The notes: a model not told the origin generated them from the sequence alone. Counted from the stretch's first letter, positions 33,775-45,509 are shown. The stretch is 64,000 nucleotides of DNA from Rothia kristinae NBRC 15354 (GCF_001570865.1 NZ_BCSM01000005.1:1-64000); one strand, 5' to 3'. Numbers and translations: made by a program.

Positions 33775-34287
33775 TCAGTCCTGCTCGGCCTCCTGGGCGG
33801 AGTCGTAGTCCGAGTGCTGGAAGCGCTCGATGGCGTCCTGGACCATCTTCTCCGCTGCCTCCTTGCCGTCCCAGCCCTCGCCCTTGACCCACTTGCCGGC
33901 CTCGAGGTCCTTGTACCGCTCGAAGAAGTGCTGGATCTCGTCCTTCAGGTACGGGTTGACGTCGCCCAGGTCCTGGATCTCGTCGTAGCGCTTGTCGGTG
34001 GCCACGCACAGCACCTTGGCGTCCCCGCCGGCCTCGTCGGTCATGTTGAACACGGCGATCGGGCGGGCCTCCACGATAACGCCGGGCACGACGTCGACGT
34101 CGAGGATCACCATCGCATCCAGCGGGTCCCCGTCCTCGCCCAGGGTGTCCTCGAAGTACCCGTAGGCGGTGGGGTACTGCATCGAGGTGAACAGGACCCG
34201 GTCCAGGCGCAGCCGCCCGGTCTCGTGGTCGATCTCGTACTTGACGCGGGACCCGCGGGGGATCTCGATGGTGACGTCGCGCTCCAT
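33775..34287 (-). CDS. ppa: Inorganic pyrophosphatase
   Basis: A family I soluble pyrophosphatase of 170 residues that hydrolyses PPi and so drives biosynthetic reactions. The signature '[12 protein letters not shown]' (about residues 52-63) holds the metal-binding Asp residues; '[13 protein letters not shown]' near 8-20 gives the active-site Glu and Lys, and '[18 protein letters not shown]' near 108 is typical of the C-terminal part. The ATG has AAGGAG about seven bases upstream. It is a single gene, transcribed divergently from the PBP4 gene. Confidence 0.95.
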   Translation of the reverse strand: MERDVTIEIPRGSRVKYEIDHETGRLRLDRVLFTSMQYPTAYGYFEDTLGEDGDPLDAMVILDVDVVPGVIVEARPIAVFNMTDEAGGDAKVLCVATDKRYDEIQDLGDVNPYLKDEIQHFFERYKDLEAGKWVKGEGWDGKEAAEKMVQDAIERFQHSDYDSAQEAEQD

Positions 34288-34353
34288 GATGTGCTCCTTC
34301 AGCTGTTCGGCGATCGGGATGCGGTGCCCGCCGTGCGGCGGGCGGCTTCCCCC

Positions 34354-34359
34354 AGGCTA
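34354..34359 (-). promoter_or_regulatory. -10 element of ppa
   Basis: TAGCCT on the minus strand, within the preferred TTAGCCT context, 66 bases before the ppa start; the leader is about 60 nt. Confidence 0.45.
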
Positions 34360-34375
34360 ACCGACGCCGCCCCGG

Positions 34376-34381
34376 TAGAGT
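34376..34381 (+). promoter_or_regulatory. -10 element of PBP4 gene
   Basis: TAGAGT lies 43 bases before ATG 34425, and 16 bases from the divergent ppa -10 box. Confidence 0.45.
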
Positions 34382-34424
34382 GGAGCCGCACCCGCCCACC
34401 CCGCCGCCTCGAAGGATCCCCGCC

Positions 34425-35867
34425 ATGAGCAGCACCGCCCCGCAGGCCCCGTCCCGGGATCGGCGTCGCACCCGCCGGTGGTGGTCCGCGGCCGGGATCC
34501 TCGGCATCGCCTGCCTGGGCTCGGGGGCCGTGATCGTCCCGCAGGCGGCCGAGCACTGGGAGGACCTCACCGAGACCCCGCAGATCGCCGCCGCCGCACC
34601 GGCAAGCCCCTCCGCCGCGCCGGTGAGCACCCTGGACCCGGACGCCGCGCAGCCCGGTTCCGAGGCGGTGGCCAGCGCCCTGCGCACCGCGCAGCGGGAC
34701 TTCCGCGGCGGCTCCCTGACCGCGCAGGTCGCCGACGCGCGCACCGGGGACGTGCTGTACTCCGACGACGCCGCCAAGCCGGTGATGCCGGCGTCGAACC
34801 TCAAGCTGCTCACCGCCTACACCCTGCTGTCCCACCAGGACCCCTCCGCCCGCTACGAGACGGGTGCCTACCTCGGGGCGGACGGGAGGTCCGTGGTGCT
34901 GCGCGCCGGCGGGGACACCATGCTCAGCCCCGACGAGGCCCGGCAGGGGGTCGACGGGCGGGCGAGCCTGCGGGACCTGGCCCGCCAGACCGTGGACTCC
35001 CTGCACCACCGCGGGGTCACCGGCACCGTGCCCGTGCGCCTGGACGCCTCCCGCTTCACCGGCCCCGCGGTGAGTCCGGCGTGGAGCGCGGAGGACGTGG
35101 CCAGCGGCTACGTCACCGGGGTGCACCCCATCGCCCTGTGGGACCATCACACCCAGGAGCCCGCCGACCCCGAGGAGACCTCCCACCGCCCGGACGACGC
35201 CGCCCAGGACGCCGTGGCCGCGTACCTGCGGGAGCTGGATGCCGCCGGGTCCGCCCACGGCCTGAGCTTCACCGACGCCGGGGCGGCCGACGCGCAGGAT
35301 CGGGAGGCCTCCCAGCGCCTGGGTGCGGTGGAATCCGCGACGGTGCTGGAGCAGACTCGGTACATGCTCGACGAGTCGGACAACGTGCTGGCCGAGGTGC
35401 TGGGCCGCAACGCGGCGGTGGCCGCCGGGAAGGAGGGCTCTCAGGAGGCCGCGATCGCGCTGGTCCGGGAGACCCTCACCCGGGACGGGATCGGCGTCGA
35501 GGGCCTGGAGCAGGCGGACCTGTGCGGGCTCTCGGACCGCAACCGCGTCACCCCCGCGACCCTGGTGCAGACCGTGCAGCACGCGGTCACGGCCGATGAC
35601 GCCCGGGCCCAGCTGGTCTCCGCCCTGCCGACCGCCGGACTGGACGGCACCCTGGCGGCCCGCTTCGAGGCCGCCGACGAGGCCGCCGGGCGCGGGTACG
35701 TGCGGGCCAAGACGGGGACCCTGCTGAAGGTCTCCTCCCTCTCCGGGGTCACCACCACCGAGGACGGGCGCCTGCTGGTCTACTCCTTCGTGGTCAACGA
35801 CCTCACGGACCTCACCGCCGCCAAGGACATGCTGGACCGCTCCGCCGCCGCCCTGACCCGGCTGTAG
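34425..35867 (+). CDS. dacB: D-alanyl-D-alanine carboxypeptidase/endopeptidase, PBP4 (peptidase S13)
   Basis: A 480-residue penicillin-binding protein that trims or cleaves peptidoglycan cross-links outside the membrane. A basic N-terminus and a hydrophobic helix (about residues 21-40) form an uncleaved anchor or signal. The three active-site motifs are in place: SNLK at 124-127, SDN at 318-320 and KTG at 429-431. The conserved segment before 'NRVTP' reads 'LCGLSDRNRVTP' where most relatives have DGSGLS, a mild departure outside the catalytic triad. The ATG at 34425 is used, after GAAGGA; an upstream ATG at 34380 lies at the -10 box. Confidence 0.9.
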   Translation: MSSTAPQAPSRDRRRTRRWWSAAGILGIACLGSGAVIVPQAAEHWEDLTETPQIAAAAPASPSAAPVSTLDPDAAQPGSEAVASALRTAQRDFRGGSLTAQVADARTGDVLYSDDAAKPVMPASNLKLLTAYTLLSHQDPSARYETGAYLGADGRSVVLRAGGDTMLSPDEARQGVDGRASLRDLARQTVDSLHHRGVTGTVPVRLDASRFTGPAVSPAWSAEDVASGYVTGVHPIALWDHHTQEPADPEETSHRPDDAAQDAVAAYLRELDAAGSAHGLSFTDAGAADAQDREASQRLGAVESATVLEQTRYMLDESDNVLAEVLGRNAAVAAGKEGSQEAAIALVRETLTRDGIGVEGLEQADLCGLSDRNRVTPATLVQTVQHAVTADDARAQLVSALPTAGLDGTLAARFEAADEAAGRGYVRAKTGTLLKVSSLSGVTTTEDGRLLVYSFVVNDLTDLTAAKDMLDRSAAALTRL

Positions 35868-35944
35868 CGCCGCCCGCTCACCCCGTGGCGAACGCGCGGG
35901 ATCCTCCCTGGATTCGTCGCGGGCGAACGGGTTGAGTGAGAGCC

Positions 35945-37363
35945 ATGACTGACACCCCGCAGACCTTCGTCATCCTCGGCGCCAACGGCGACCTCACCGA
36001 GCGGCTGCTGCTGCCCGGCATCGCCTCCTACCTCGCGACCGGGGCCGTGGACCAGCCGCTGAAGATCATCGGCTCCGGGCGCCACGCCAATGACGAGTTC
36101 CCGCAGACCGTGCGCGAGGTCTTCGCCCAGACCCTGGGGGCTGACCCCCTGCCCGGTCCGGTGGTCGAGGGCACCGCGCAGCAGGCGGAGTTCCGCGTCA
36201 GCGACGCCACCGACGCCGAGGACCTCGCGGGGCTGCTGGAGCACGAGGCCGGCCCCGTGGTCCTGTACTTCGCGCTGGCCCCGGCCGTAGCGGTGGACAC
36301 GGTGGACGCCCTGGCCCGGCTGAAGGAGCAGGGGCGGCTGCCGCGGCGGCTGATCCTCGCGATGGAGAAGCCCCTGGGCACCGGGGAGGACTCCGCCAGG
36401 GAGCTGGACGCCAAGCTCGCGGACCTCGTCCCGGAGGAGGACGTGTACCGGGTGGACCACTTCCTGGGGATGCCCGGGCTGCTGTCCCTGCTGGGGCTGC
36501 GCTTCGGCAACCGGCTCTTCGAGTCCGCCTGGTCCCGGGAGGGCATCGAGAGCATCGACATCCTCTTCGAGGAGACCCTGGGCCTGGAGGGCCGGGCGGA
36601 CTTCTACGACGGCACGGGGGCGGCCGAGGACATGCTGCAGTCCCACCTGCTGCAGGTCATGGGCCTGACCCTGATGGACCCGCAGGGGGACATCGACGGC
36701 GCGGCGATCCAGGAGGCCAGCGCCGAGATCATCTGCTCGGCCCGGGTGGCCGAGAGCGCCGCCGACGGCGAGGGTCCAGCGGTGGTGCGCGGGCGCTACA
36801 CCGCCGGTGAGGCCGGGGGCAAGAGCCTGCCCTCCTACGTGGACGAGGACGGGGTGGACCCGTCCCGGCAGACCGAGACCTACGCCCGGGCCACCCTGGC
36901 GGTGGACGCCGAGCGGTGGCGCGGGGTCCCCGTGACCATCGCTTCCGGCAAGGCCGTGGGCGAGCCGCGTCAGGAGATCCGCATCCGGTTCCGTCCCTCC
37001 GCCCGCAGCGCGGATCTGCCCGGGGTGCAGGAGGCCCGCCCGGGGATGCTGCGCATCGGCCTGCAGGACGAGGTCATCGCGATCGACGCGAACGTGGGCG
37101 GGGAGTACGACTCCCGGGGCCTGGGGCGGATCACCCTGTCCTCCCACGTCCGCCAGGCCCCGCTGACCCCCTACGGCTCGGTGGTGCGCGGGATCTTCGA
37201 GGGTCGGCGCACCTTCAGCGTCAGCGGGCGGGCCGCCGAGCAGGGCTGGCGGGTGCTCTCCGAGATCCGCGCCGCCTACGACGACGGTCGCGCGCCCCTG
37301 CTGGACTACCCGGCGGGTTCCGCGGGCCCCGTGCCGGCGGACGAGTCCGCCGCGGAGGCCTGA
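35945..37363 (+). CDS. Glucose-6-phosphate dehydrogenase family protein, divergent
   Basis: A 472-residue NAD(P)-dependent dehydrogenase of the Zwf family. The dinucleotide loop 'ILGANGDLTERLLLPG' (about residues 9-24), 'AMEKPLGTG' (the catalytic-region Lys) and 'HLLQVMGL' are recognisable. The signature that normally reads RIDHYLGKE is 'RVDHFLGMPG', which keeps the Asp-His pair but loses the substrate-contacting Lys. Relatives of this divergent kind occur in several actinobacteria beside, not instead of, the normal Zwf. No pentose-phosphate neighbours are present. The family is certain, but activity on glucose-6-phosphate is not. The start ATG 35945 follows GAGTGAGAG. Confidence 0.82.
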   Translation: MTDTPQTFVILGANGDLTERLLLPGIASYLATGAVDQPLKIIGSGRHANDEFPQTVREVFAQTLGADPLPGPVVEGTAQQAEFRVSDATDAEDLAGLLEHEAGPVVLYFALAPAVAVDTVDALARLKEQGRLPRRLILAMEKPLGTGEDSARELDAKLADLVPEEDVYRVDHFLGMPGLLSLLGLRFGNRLFESAWSREGIESIDILFEETLGLEGRADFYDGTGAAEDMLQSHLLQVMGLTLMDPQGDIDGAAIQEASAEIICSARVAESAADGEGPAVVRGRYTAGEAGGKSLPSYVDEDGVDPSRQTETYARATLAVDAERWRGVPVTIASGKAVGEPRQEIRIRFRPSARSADLPGVQEARPGMLRIGLQDEVIAIDANVGGEYDSRGLGRITLSSHVRQAPLTPYGSVVRGIFEGRRTFSVSGRAAEQGWRVLSEIRAAYDDGRAPLLDYPAGSAGPVPADESAAEA

Positions 37364-37366
37364 GCC

Positions 37367-38707
37367 ATGGCCCAGCCCAGGACCCCCGCCTCGAGTCCGT
37401 CCCCCGACGCCGCCGTCCCCGCCGTCCCCGCCGGATCCGCCGGGGCGCCGGGACAGCCCGCGCCCGAGGTCATCGGCTGGGAGGCGGCCGCCGCCGCGGC
37501 CCGTCGCCTGGCCCCGGCCGGGCCGCGGCTGTCCCGCCGGGAGGCCGGGGCCGTCGTCGAATCCGTGCGGTACCAGGCGAATGCCGCGGTGGACCACGTC
37601 CACGCCATCACTGGCTTGGAGGCGGCGCGCAACCTGCACGACTCCGAGGTCCTCGTGGTGGACCGGGCCGGCTGGTCCCGGGCCAACGCCCAGACCTTCG
37701 CCTTCCTGCTCAACCGCCTGCTGGCCGTGGGACCGGGGAAGCGGGTTCAGGACATGTCCGGGCTGGACCGGCGGGTCACGGCCGCCGGGGCCGCCGTCGA
37801 GCTGGGCGGGCTGCTGGCCTTCCTGTCGGGCAAGGTGCTCGGCCAGTACGATCCCTTCGCCGCGCTCGGCGGGCACGGGGCCGCGGGCGGGCGCCTGCTG
37901 CTGGTCGCCCCGAACATCGCGATGCTGGAGCGGGAGCTGAACGTGGAGCCGGAGGACTTCCGGCTGTGGGTGTGCCTGCACGAGCAGACCCACCGGGTGC
38001 AGTTCGCGGCCGCCCCCTGGCTGCGCGGGCACCTGCTGGAGCTGATCACCCGGCTGCCGGAGGGCCTCGGCGGAGGAGGCGGCGAGCTGGTCCAGCGCCT
38101 GGGGGAGGCCGCCCGGCGGGCGCTGTCCGCCCGCCGCGAGCAGGACGGGCAGGACTCCCCGGACGGGGAGCGGCCCGTGCCCGGCAACCGGATGAGCCTG
38201 CTGTTGGATGAGGACTCCGCCGCCGCGCTGTCGCAGCTCACCGCGATCATGAGCCTCATGGAGGGCCACGCGAACGTGGTCATGGACGCGGTGGACGCGA
38301 GCATCGTGCCGACCGTGAAGACCATCCGCCGCCGCTTCGACGCCCGCCCCCAGCGCGGCCTGCTGGACCGGGCGATGCGGCGGGCGCTGGGCCTGGACCT
38401 GAAGATGCGCCAGTACCGGGACGGCCAGGAGTTCGTGCGCACCATCCTGCGCGAGCGCGGGATGGACGTCGTCAACCGGGTCTGGGAGGGCCCGGAGCAC
38501 CTGCCCAGCGAGCGGGAGATCCACAACCCGCACCGCTGGATCGCCCGGGTGCTGGACGGCGCGCCCGAGGACTCCGCCCCTGCGGACGACGCGGCGGCAT
38601 CCGCCCGGGCGGTCGGCACCGGAGCCGACGGGGCGGACGCCGAGGGGGCCGGATCCGACGCGCCTGGATCCGAGGCGCGCGGCGTCGACGGGACGGAGCG
38701 GCGCTGA
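37367..38707 (+). CDS. Zinc-dependent metalloprotease-like protein (DUF2342 family)
   Basis: A 446-residue actinobacterial protein with the zincin-like motif 'LHEQTHRVQF' (HExxH at about 205-209) followed by the family's helical domain: 'SLMEGHANVVMDAVDASIVP' near 303-322 supplies the likely third ligand, and 'RRRFDARPQRG' follows. The first 35 and last 55 residues are low-complexity Ala/Asp/Pro. It has been annotated variously as F420-associated or as a hydrolase; the true substrate is unknown. It begins three bases after the Zwf-like stop and overlaps tilS by one base. The pairing of this family with tilS and hpt is common in actinobacteria. Confidence 0.85.
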   Translation: MAQPRTPASSPSPDAAVPAVPAGSAGAPGQPAPEVIGWEAAAAAARRLAPAGPRLSRREAGAVVESVRYQANAAVDHVHAITGLEAARNLHDSEVLVVDRAGWSRANAQTFAFLLNRLLAVGPGKRVQDMSGLDRRVTAAGAAVELGGLLAFLSGKVLGQYDPFAALGGHGAAGGRLLLVAPNIAMLERELNVEPEDFRLWVCLHEQTHRVQFAAAPWLRGHLLELITRLPEGLGGGGGELVQRLGEAARRALSARREQDGQDSPDGERPVPGNRMSLLLDEDSAAALSQLTAIMSLMEGHANVVMDAVDASIVPTVKTIRRRFDARPQRGLLDRAMRRALGLDLKMRQYRDGQEFVRTILRERGMDVVNRVWEGPEHLPSEREIHNPHRWIARVLDGAPEDSAPADDAAASARAVGTGADGADAEGAGSDAPGSEARGVDGTERR

Positions 38708-40050
38708 TGGCTCAGAGCGGACGCACCGGACGCCTGCACCCCGCCGTCGGCGCCGCCCGACGCCGCCTGGCCCGCCACCTCGCCGAGCACGCGGGCCTGG
38801 AGACGACTCCGACGGGGCGGGCGGCGCGCTCAGCGGAGGCCGGGAGGCGGGCGGGCCGAGGCGAGCAGGACCCGGCCTCCTCGCCCGGGACCCCGAGCGC
38901 CCCCGCCCATCGCGCAGCCCAGGGGCCGCTGCTGCTGGTCGCCTGCTCCGGCGGGCCCGACTCCCTTGCCCTGGCCGCGCTCACCGCGCACTTCGCCCGC
39001 CGCGGGGACCTGCGGGCCGGGGCGATCGTCGTGGATCACGGGCTGCAGGAGGGCAGCGCGCAGGTCGCGCGGCGAGCCGCCGAGCAGTGCCGGGAGCTGA
39101 GCCTGGCCCCCGTGCTCATCCGGCGGGCCGCGGTGGAGCCCGGCGGGCACGGCCCCGAGATGGCCGCGCGCATCGCCCGCTACCGGGCCTTCGAGGAGGC
39201 CGTCGCCGAGCTGGGGGAGCAGGGCGAGACCGTGGCCGGCATCCTGCTGGGCCACACCCGCGACGATCAGGCGGAGACCGTGATGCTGGGCCTGGCCCGC
39301 GGCTCCGGAACCCGCTCCCTGGCCGGGATGCCGCCGGCGCGCCCCCTGGCCGGGCTCGGCATCGACGGCGAGCCGATCACCGCCCCGAAGAGCGAGCCGC
39401 TCACCGCGTCGATCGCGACGCCGCCCGACGAGCCGCCGCGCGCCGATCCCGACGGGACCGACGAGACTCCCTCGGCCGCCCTGCTGCTGCGGCCCCTGCT
39501 GGGCACCACCCGGGAGGAGGTCGAGCAGATCCTCGCCGCCGAGGGGCTGAGCCCCTGGCGGGACCCGAGCAACGCGGACACCTCCCTGCGCCGCAACCTC
39601 GTGCGTCACGACGTCCTGCCCCACCTGGAGCGCACCCTGGGCCCCGGCATCGCTCAGGCCCTGGCCCGCACGGCCGAGGTGCTCACCGAGGACGCGGACC
39701 TGCTGGATGCCCTGGCCGCCCGGCGGGCGCAGGACGCGCGCGCGGACCCGGGGCGCTTCCACCCCGTGCCGGAGCAGGCCCTGGCCGCGCTGTCCCTGGG
39801 GGTGCTGTCGGACACCCACCCCGCCCTGCGTCGGCGCATCCTCGCGGCGGCCCTGCAGGAGGCCGGGGGTGCTGCGCCCACCCACGAGCGCCTGGCCGCC
39901 CTGGAGGAGCTGCTCGGCGGCCGGGGCAATGCCGGTCCCGTGCAGATGCCGGGTAGAGTGACCGTGTGGCGCCGCCGGGCGCTGGAGCGGCGAGCCCCCG
40001 AGCCAGAGGCCGCGGGGGCGCTGATCCTGACCCGCACCCCGGCGGGGTGA
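38707..40050 (+). CDS. tilS: tRNA(Ile)-lysidine synthase
   Basis: This enzyme modifies the wobble cytidine of the tRNA-Ile CAU anticodon with lysine, an essential step in decoding AUA. It has 447 residues. The PP-loop 'ACSGGPDSLALAAL' (about residues 79-92) binds ATP; 'VDHGLQ' near 112 and 'LGHTRDDQAETVMLGLARGS' near 181 are standard. It carries a long N-terminal extension (about 70 residues) and an inserted Pro/Asp-rich loop (about 215-260), and lacks the extended C-terminal domain of the E. coli enzyme, as actinobacterial TilS usually does. The start overlaps the upstream stop (TGATG). Confidence 0.92.
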   Translation: MAQSGRTGRLHPAVGAARRRLARHLAEHAGLETTPTGRAARSAEAGRRAGRGEQDPASSPGTPSAPAHRAAQGPLLLVACSGGPDSLALAALTAHFARRGDLRAGAIVVDHGLQEGSAQVARRAAEQCRELSLAPVLIRRAAVEPGGHGPEMAARIARYRAFEEAVAELGEQGETVAGILLGHTRDDQAETVMLGLARGSGTRSLAGMPPARPLAGLGIDGEPITAPKSEPLTASIATPPDEPPRADPDGTDETPSAALLLRPLLGTTREEVEQILAAEGLSPWRDPSNADTSLRRNLVRHDVLPHLERTLGPGIAQALARTAEVLTEDADLLDALAARRAQDARADPGRFHPVPEQALAALSLGVLSDTHPALRRRILAAALQEAGGAAPTHERLAALEELLGGRGNAGPVQMPGRVTVWRRRALERRAPEPEAAGALILTRTPAG

Positions 40051-40105
40051 TCCGACCCAGCGGCACCGCGGCCACCGGCAGCATCACGGAAAGCAGGAGA
40101 CCCCA

Positions 40106-40657
40106 ATGGATGCGAACGACGTCAGCGAGGACCTCAAGAACGTCCTGTTCACCACGGAGCAGATCCGGGAGAAGGTCGCCGAGCTCGCGGCCCAGATCGA
40201 CCGCGACTACGAGGACCGCGACGTCCTGCTCGTCGGGGTGCTCAAGGGCGCCGTGATGATCATGGCCGACCTCTCCCGCGCCCTGCACGGGCACTACACG
40301 ATGGACTGGATGGCCGTGTCCTCCTACGGCTCCGGGACCAAATCCTCCGGGGTCGTGCGGATCCTCAAGGACCTGGACACGGACCTGCACGGCCGGGACG
40401 TGCTCATCGTCGAGGACATCATCGACTCCGGGCTGACCCTGTCCTGGCTGAAGTCCAACCTGGAATCCCGCGGGGCGAACTCCGTGGAGATCTGCGCGCT
40501 GCTGCGCAAGCCGGCCTCCGTGAAGACGGACGTGCCGGTCAAGTACATCGGGTGGGACATCGACCCGGAGTTCGTGGTCGGCTACGGCCTGGACTTCGCG
40601 GAGCGGTACCGCAACCTGGACTTCATCGGGACCCTCGCCCCGCACGTCTACTCCTGA
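40106..40657 (+). CDS. hpt: Hypoxanthine phosphoribosyltransferase
   Basis: A purine-salvage enzyme joining PRPP to hypoxanthine or guanine; 183 residues, the normal length. The PRPP-binding loop '[16 protein letters not shown]' (about residues 100-115), the PPi loop 'VGVLKGAV' (near 44-51) and '[19 protein letters not shown]' (near 149-167) are all in place. The start ATG follows GAAAGCAGGAG. It lies 55 bases after tilS and just before ftsH: tilS-hpt-ftsH is a conserved gene order in many Gram-positive bacteria. Confidence 0.95.
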   Translation: MDANDVSEDLKNVLFTTEQIREKVAELAAQIDRDYEDRDVLLVGVLKGAVMIMADLSRALHGHYTMDWMAVSSYGSGTKSSGVVRILKDLDTDLHGRDVLIVEDIIDSGLTLSWLKSNLESRGANSVEICALLRKPASVKTDVPVKYIGWDIDPEFVVGYGLDFAERYRNLDFIGTLAPHVYS

Positions 40658-40741
40658 CGCGCCGCCGTCTGCGGCAGCCCCCCGTCCCCGCGCGGCGTCC
40701 GCCGTGAGGGAAGTCCGGGAGGCCCTGCCGGCTCCCGGCGG

Positions 40742-40747
40742 TAGTCT
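40742..40747 (+). promoter_or_regulatory. -10 element upstream of ftsH
   Basis: TAGTCT lies 58 bases before the TTG start of ftsH, giving a leader of about 52 nt. It excludes the in-frame start at 40704, which would lie upstream of transcription. Confidence 0.5.
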
Positions 40748-40805
40748 GTCACGAGACCGCTCGCGCCCCACGACGCATCCACGACGATCGGAAGGCACCA
40801 CCAGC

Positions 40806-43009
<2,204 letters not shown>

Positions 43010-43010
<1 letters not shown>

Positions 43011-43585
43011 TGCCCATGGACCTGCCGCGCATCGAGGCGGCCGTGCGGGAGATCCTGCTGGCCGTCGGCGAGGACCCGGACCGGGACGGGCTGCGGGAGA
43101 CCCCGGCCCGGGTGGCCCGCTCCTACGCGGAGGTCTTCTCCGGGCTGGGGCAGGACCCGGCGGATCTGCTGGCCACGACCTTCGACATCGGCCACTCCGA
43201 GATGGTGCTGGTCAAGGACATCACCTTCCACTCGATGTGCGAGCACCACCTGGTGCCGTTCTTCGGCACCGCCCACATCGGGTACATCCCCGGCGCGGAC
43301 GGGCGGGTCACCGGCCTGTCCAAGCTGGCACGGCTCGTGGACCTCTACGCCCGACGCCCCCAGGTCCAGGAGCGGCTGACCACCCAGATCGTGGAGGCGA
43401 TGGAGCAGTTCCTGCGCCCGGCCGGGGCGATCGTCGTCGTGGAGGCCGAGCACCTGTGCATGGCCATGCGCGGGGTCGCCAAACCCGGCGCGCACACCGT
43501 CACCTCGGCGGTGCGCGGGCAGCTGCGGGACCCGGCGACCCGCGCCGAGGCGATGGGCCTGATCCGCGGGGGTGAGCGCCGGTGA
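43010..43585 (+). CDS. folE: GTP cyclohydrolase I
   Basis: The first enzyme of tetrahydrofolate synthesis, converting GTP to dihydroneopterin triphosphate; 191 residues. The zinc ligands are Cys77 and His80 in '[11 protein letters not shown]' and Cys150 in 'EHLCMAMRG'. '[18 protein letters not shown]' near 22-39 is the usual N-terminal block. The ATG at 43010 overlaps the ftsH stop (GTGATG); a GTG at 43007 and an ATG at 43016 are the alternatives. The stop overlaps the folP start. It is first in the folE-folP-folB-folK cluster, transcribed with ftsH. Confidence 0.96.
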
Positions 43586-44514
43586 GCGCCCGCTGGCCGA
43601 GCCTGCCCACCGGGCGCACCCTGGTCATGGGCATCCTCAACGTCACCCCGGACTCCTTCTCCGACGGCGGAGAGCACCTGGACCCGGAGGCCGCCGTCGC
43701 CCACGGGCTGGCCCTGGTCCGCGATGGCGCGGACCTCGTGGACGTCGGCGGGGAGTCCACCCGCCCCGGGGCCGAGCCCGTGGATCCGGCTCAGGAGCGG
43801 CGGCGCATCCTGCCGGTGATCCGCCGGCTCACCGAGCGCGGCGTCGTCGTCTCGGTGGACACCCTGCACCCGGACACCGCCGAGGCGGCCCTGCAGGCCG
43901 GCGCCGGGATCGTCAACGACGTCTCCGGGGCCCGGCTGGGCGAGGAGATGATCGAGCTCATCGCCCGCACCGGTGCGCCCTACATCCTGACCCACGCCCG
44001 CGGGGACTCCGCGACCATGGACTCCCTGGCCCGGTACGCGGACCCGGTGGCGGAGGTGCGCGCCGAGCTGCTGGGGCTGCGCCAGCGGCTGCTGGACGGC
44101 GGGGTGGACCCCGCGCAGATCGTGCTGGACCCGGGCCTGGGCTTCGCCAAGGGCGGGGATCAGGACTGGCGGCTGCTGGCGGGGCTCGACGCCCTGACGG
44201 GGCTGGGCCATCCCGTGCTGGTCGCGGCCTCCCGCAAGCGCTTCCTGGGCTCGACGCTGGCCGCGGCGCGCGCCGAGCACCGGCCCGGGGCGCAGCTCCC
44301 GGACGGCGCAGCGACGCCGGATGAATCGGGGGCTCCCGGCGGTTCGGGCAGCGCTCAGCCGCAGACCCCCGGTCCCGTCGAGCGCGACGTCGCCACCGCC
44401 GCCGTCTCGGTGCTCGCGGCCCGGGCCGGGGCCTGGGCGGTGCGGGTGCACGACGTGCGGGCCACCGCGGATGCGCTGGCCGTGCAGCGGGCCTGGAGCC
44501 GGGCCGGCGGCTGA
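43582..44514 (+). CDS. folP: Dihydropteroate synthase
   Basis: This enzyme joins hydroxymethyl-dihydropterin pyrophosphate to p-aminobenzoate and is the target of sulfonamides; 310 residues. The pterin- and phosphate-binding blocks are '[14 protein letters not shown]' (about residues 16-29), '[11 protein letters not shown]' (near 53), 'VNDVSGA' (near 112) and 'AASRKRFLG' (near 214). A hydrophilic insert of about 35 residues rich in Pro, Gly and Ser (about 230-265) separates the SRKRFLG block from 'RDVATAA', longer than in E. coli. The GTG start overlaps folE by four bases. Confidence 0.95.
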   Translation: MSARWPSLPTGRTLVMGILNVTPDSFSDGGEHLDPEAAVAHGLALVRDGADLVDVGGESTRPGAEPVDPAQERRRILPVIRRLTERGVVVSVDTLHPDTAEAALQAGAGIVNDVSGARLGEEMIELIARTGAPYILTHARGDSATMDSLARYADPVAEVRAELLGLRQRLLDGGVDPAQIVLDPGLGFAKGGDQDWRLLAGLDALTGLGHPVLVAASRKRFLGSTLAAARAEHRPGAQLPDGAATPDESGAPGGSGSAQPQTPGPVERDVATAAVSVLAARAGAWAVRVHDVRATADALAVQRAWSRAGG

Positions 44515-44592
44515 GCCGCAGCCCCGGGACGGGCGGCGCTGGCCCGGGCATCCCATCGACCATCACATCGTCGCGAGCACCGAGGAGGAACG

Positions 44593-45006
44593 GTGGAGCA
44601 GAACCAGGACGGCAGCGGCACCGCGCCCCGGCAGGGGAGTGCGGGCCGGGACCGGATCACCCTGATCGGGGTGGGCGCCGTCGGCACCCACGGGGTCCTG
44701 GAGCAGGAGAAGAAGATCGCCCAGCCGTTCTTCACGGACGTGATCCTCTACCGGGACCTCAGCCAGGCCGGACGCACGGACGATCTGTCCCGCACCGTGG
44801 ACTACGGTGCGGTGGCCGAGACGATCAAGGACGTCGTGATGGGTCCGAGCGTGGAGCTGATCGAAACCCTCGCGCACACCATGGCCCAGCGGATCCTGGA
44901 GCGCTTCCCGGTCGACGCCGTGGAGCTGACGGTGCACAAGCCCAAGGCCCCCATCGAGGTCACCTTCGGCGATGTGTCCGTGACGATCCACCGGGAGCGC
45001 GCATGA
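44593..45006 (+). CDS. folB: Dihydroneopterin aldolase
   Basis: This enzyme cleaves dihydroneopterin to hydroxymethyl-dihydropterin; 137 residues, of which the first 20 are a polar extension. Family marks are 'GVGAVGTHGVLEQEK' (about residues 26-40), containing the substrate-binding Glu, 'TVDYGAVAETI' near 67, and the catalytic Lys in 'VHKPKAPI' near 115. The GTG start lies five bases after AGGAGG. A 78-base gap separates it from folP, and its end overlaps folK (ATGA). Confidence 0.93.
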   Translation: MEQNQDGSGTAPRQGSAGRDRITLIGVGAVGTHGVLEQEKKIAQPFFTDVILYRDLSQAGRTDDLSRTVDYGAVAETIKDVVMGPSVELIETLAHTMAQRILERFPVDAVELTVHKPKAPIEVTFGDVSVTIHRERA

Positions 45007-45503
45007 GTGTGGACGCGGTCCTGGCTCTGGGCTCCAATCAGGGCGAATCACGGCGCATCCTCGCGGAAGCCGTGGGGCGTCTGGGCGAGCATCCCCGCGT
45101 GAGCGTCACCGTCCGCTCCCCGGTGGTGATTACCGCGCCGGTCGGGGGACCCGTCGACCAGCCGGACTTCCTCAACATGGTCGTCGGGGTGCGCACGGAT
45201 CTGCGGCCCTTCGCCCTGCTGCGCTGGTGCCAGGAGATCGAGCATCGGTTCCACCGGGTCCGCACCGTGCGGTGGGGCCCGCGCACCCTGGACGTGGACA
45301 TCATCTCCTACGGGGGTCTGCACATGGACGAACCCGAGCTGGTCCTGCCCCACCCGCGGGCCGGGCAGCGGGCCTTCGTGCTCGCCCCCTGGGCGCGGAT
45401 GGACCCCGACGCCCAGCTGGACGGGATCCGCGTGGCCGCGCTGGCCGAACGGGCCCCGGACGCCGACGGCGTGCGCGGCTGGCTCACCGAGGACGGGAGC
45501 TGA
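45003..45503 (+). CDS. folK: 2-amino-4-hydroxy-6-hydroxymethyldihydropteridine pyrophosphokinase
   Basis: HPPK transfers pyrophosphate from ATP to hydroxymethyl-dihydropterin, the step before FolP; 166 residues. It has 'ALGSNQGESRRIL' near residue 8, 'QPDFLNMVVGV' near 57, 'IEHRFHRVRTVRWGPRTLDVDII' in the active-site region near 80-102 (with the metal-binding Asp pair), and 'LPHPRAGQRAFVLAPWA' near 117-133. The start overlaps folB by four bases. Confidence 0.95.
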   Translation: MSVDAVLALGSNQGESRRILAEAVGRLGEHPRVSVTVRSPVVITAPVGGPVDQPDFLNMVVGVRTDLRPFALLRWCQEIEHRFHRVRTVRWGPRTLDVDIISYGGLHMDEPELVLPHPRAGQRAFVLAPWARMDPDAQLDGIRVAALAERAPDADGVRGWLTEDGS

Positions 45504-45509
45504 TCCGCG

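Noticed and set aside
35780-38533. A 900-codon open frame on the minus strand across the Zwf-like and metalloprotease genes
   Set aside because: It is an antisense shadow: low-complexity Gly/Gln/His/Val composition, no family features, and it covers three well-supported plus-strand genes.
40704-40805. A longer start (ATG 40704) for FtsH
   Set aside because: The extension runs across the predicted promoter (TAGTCT at 40742) and is not FtsH-like. TTG 40806 gives the usual short N-terminus.
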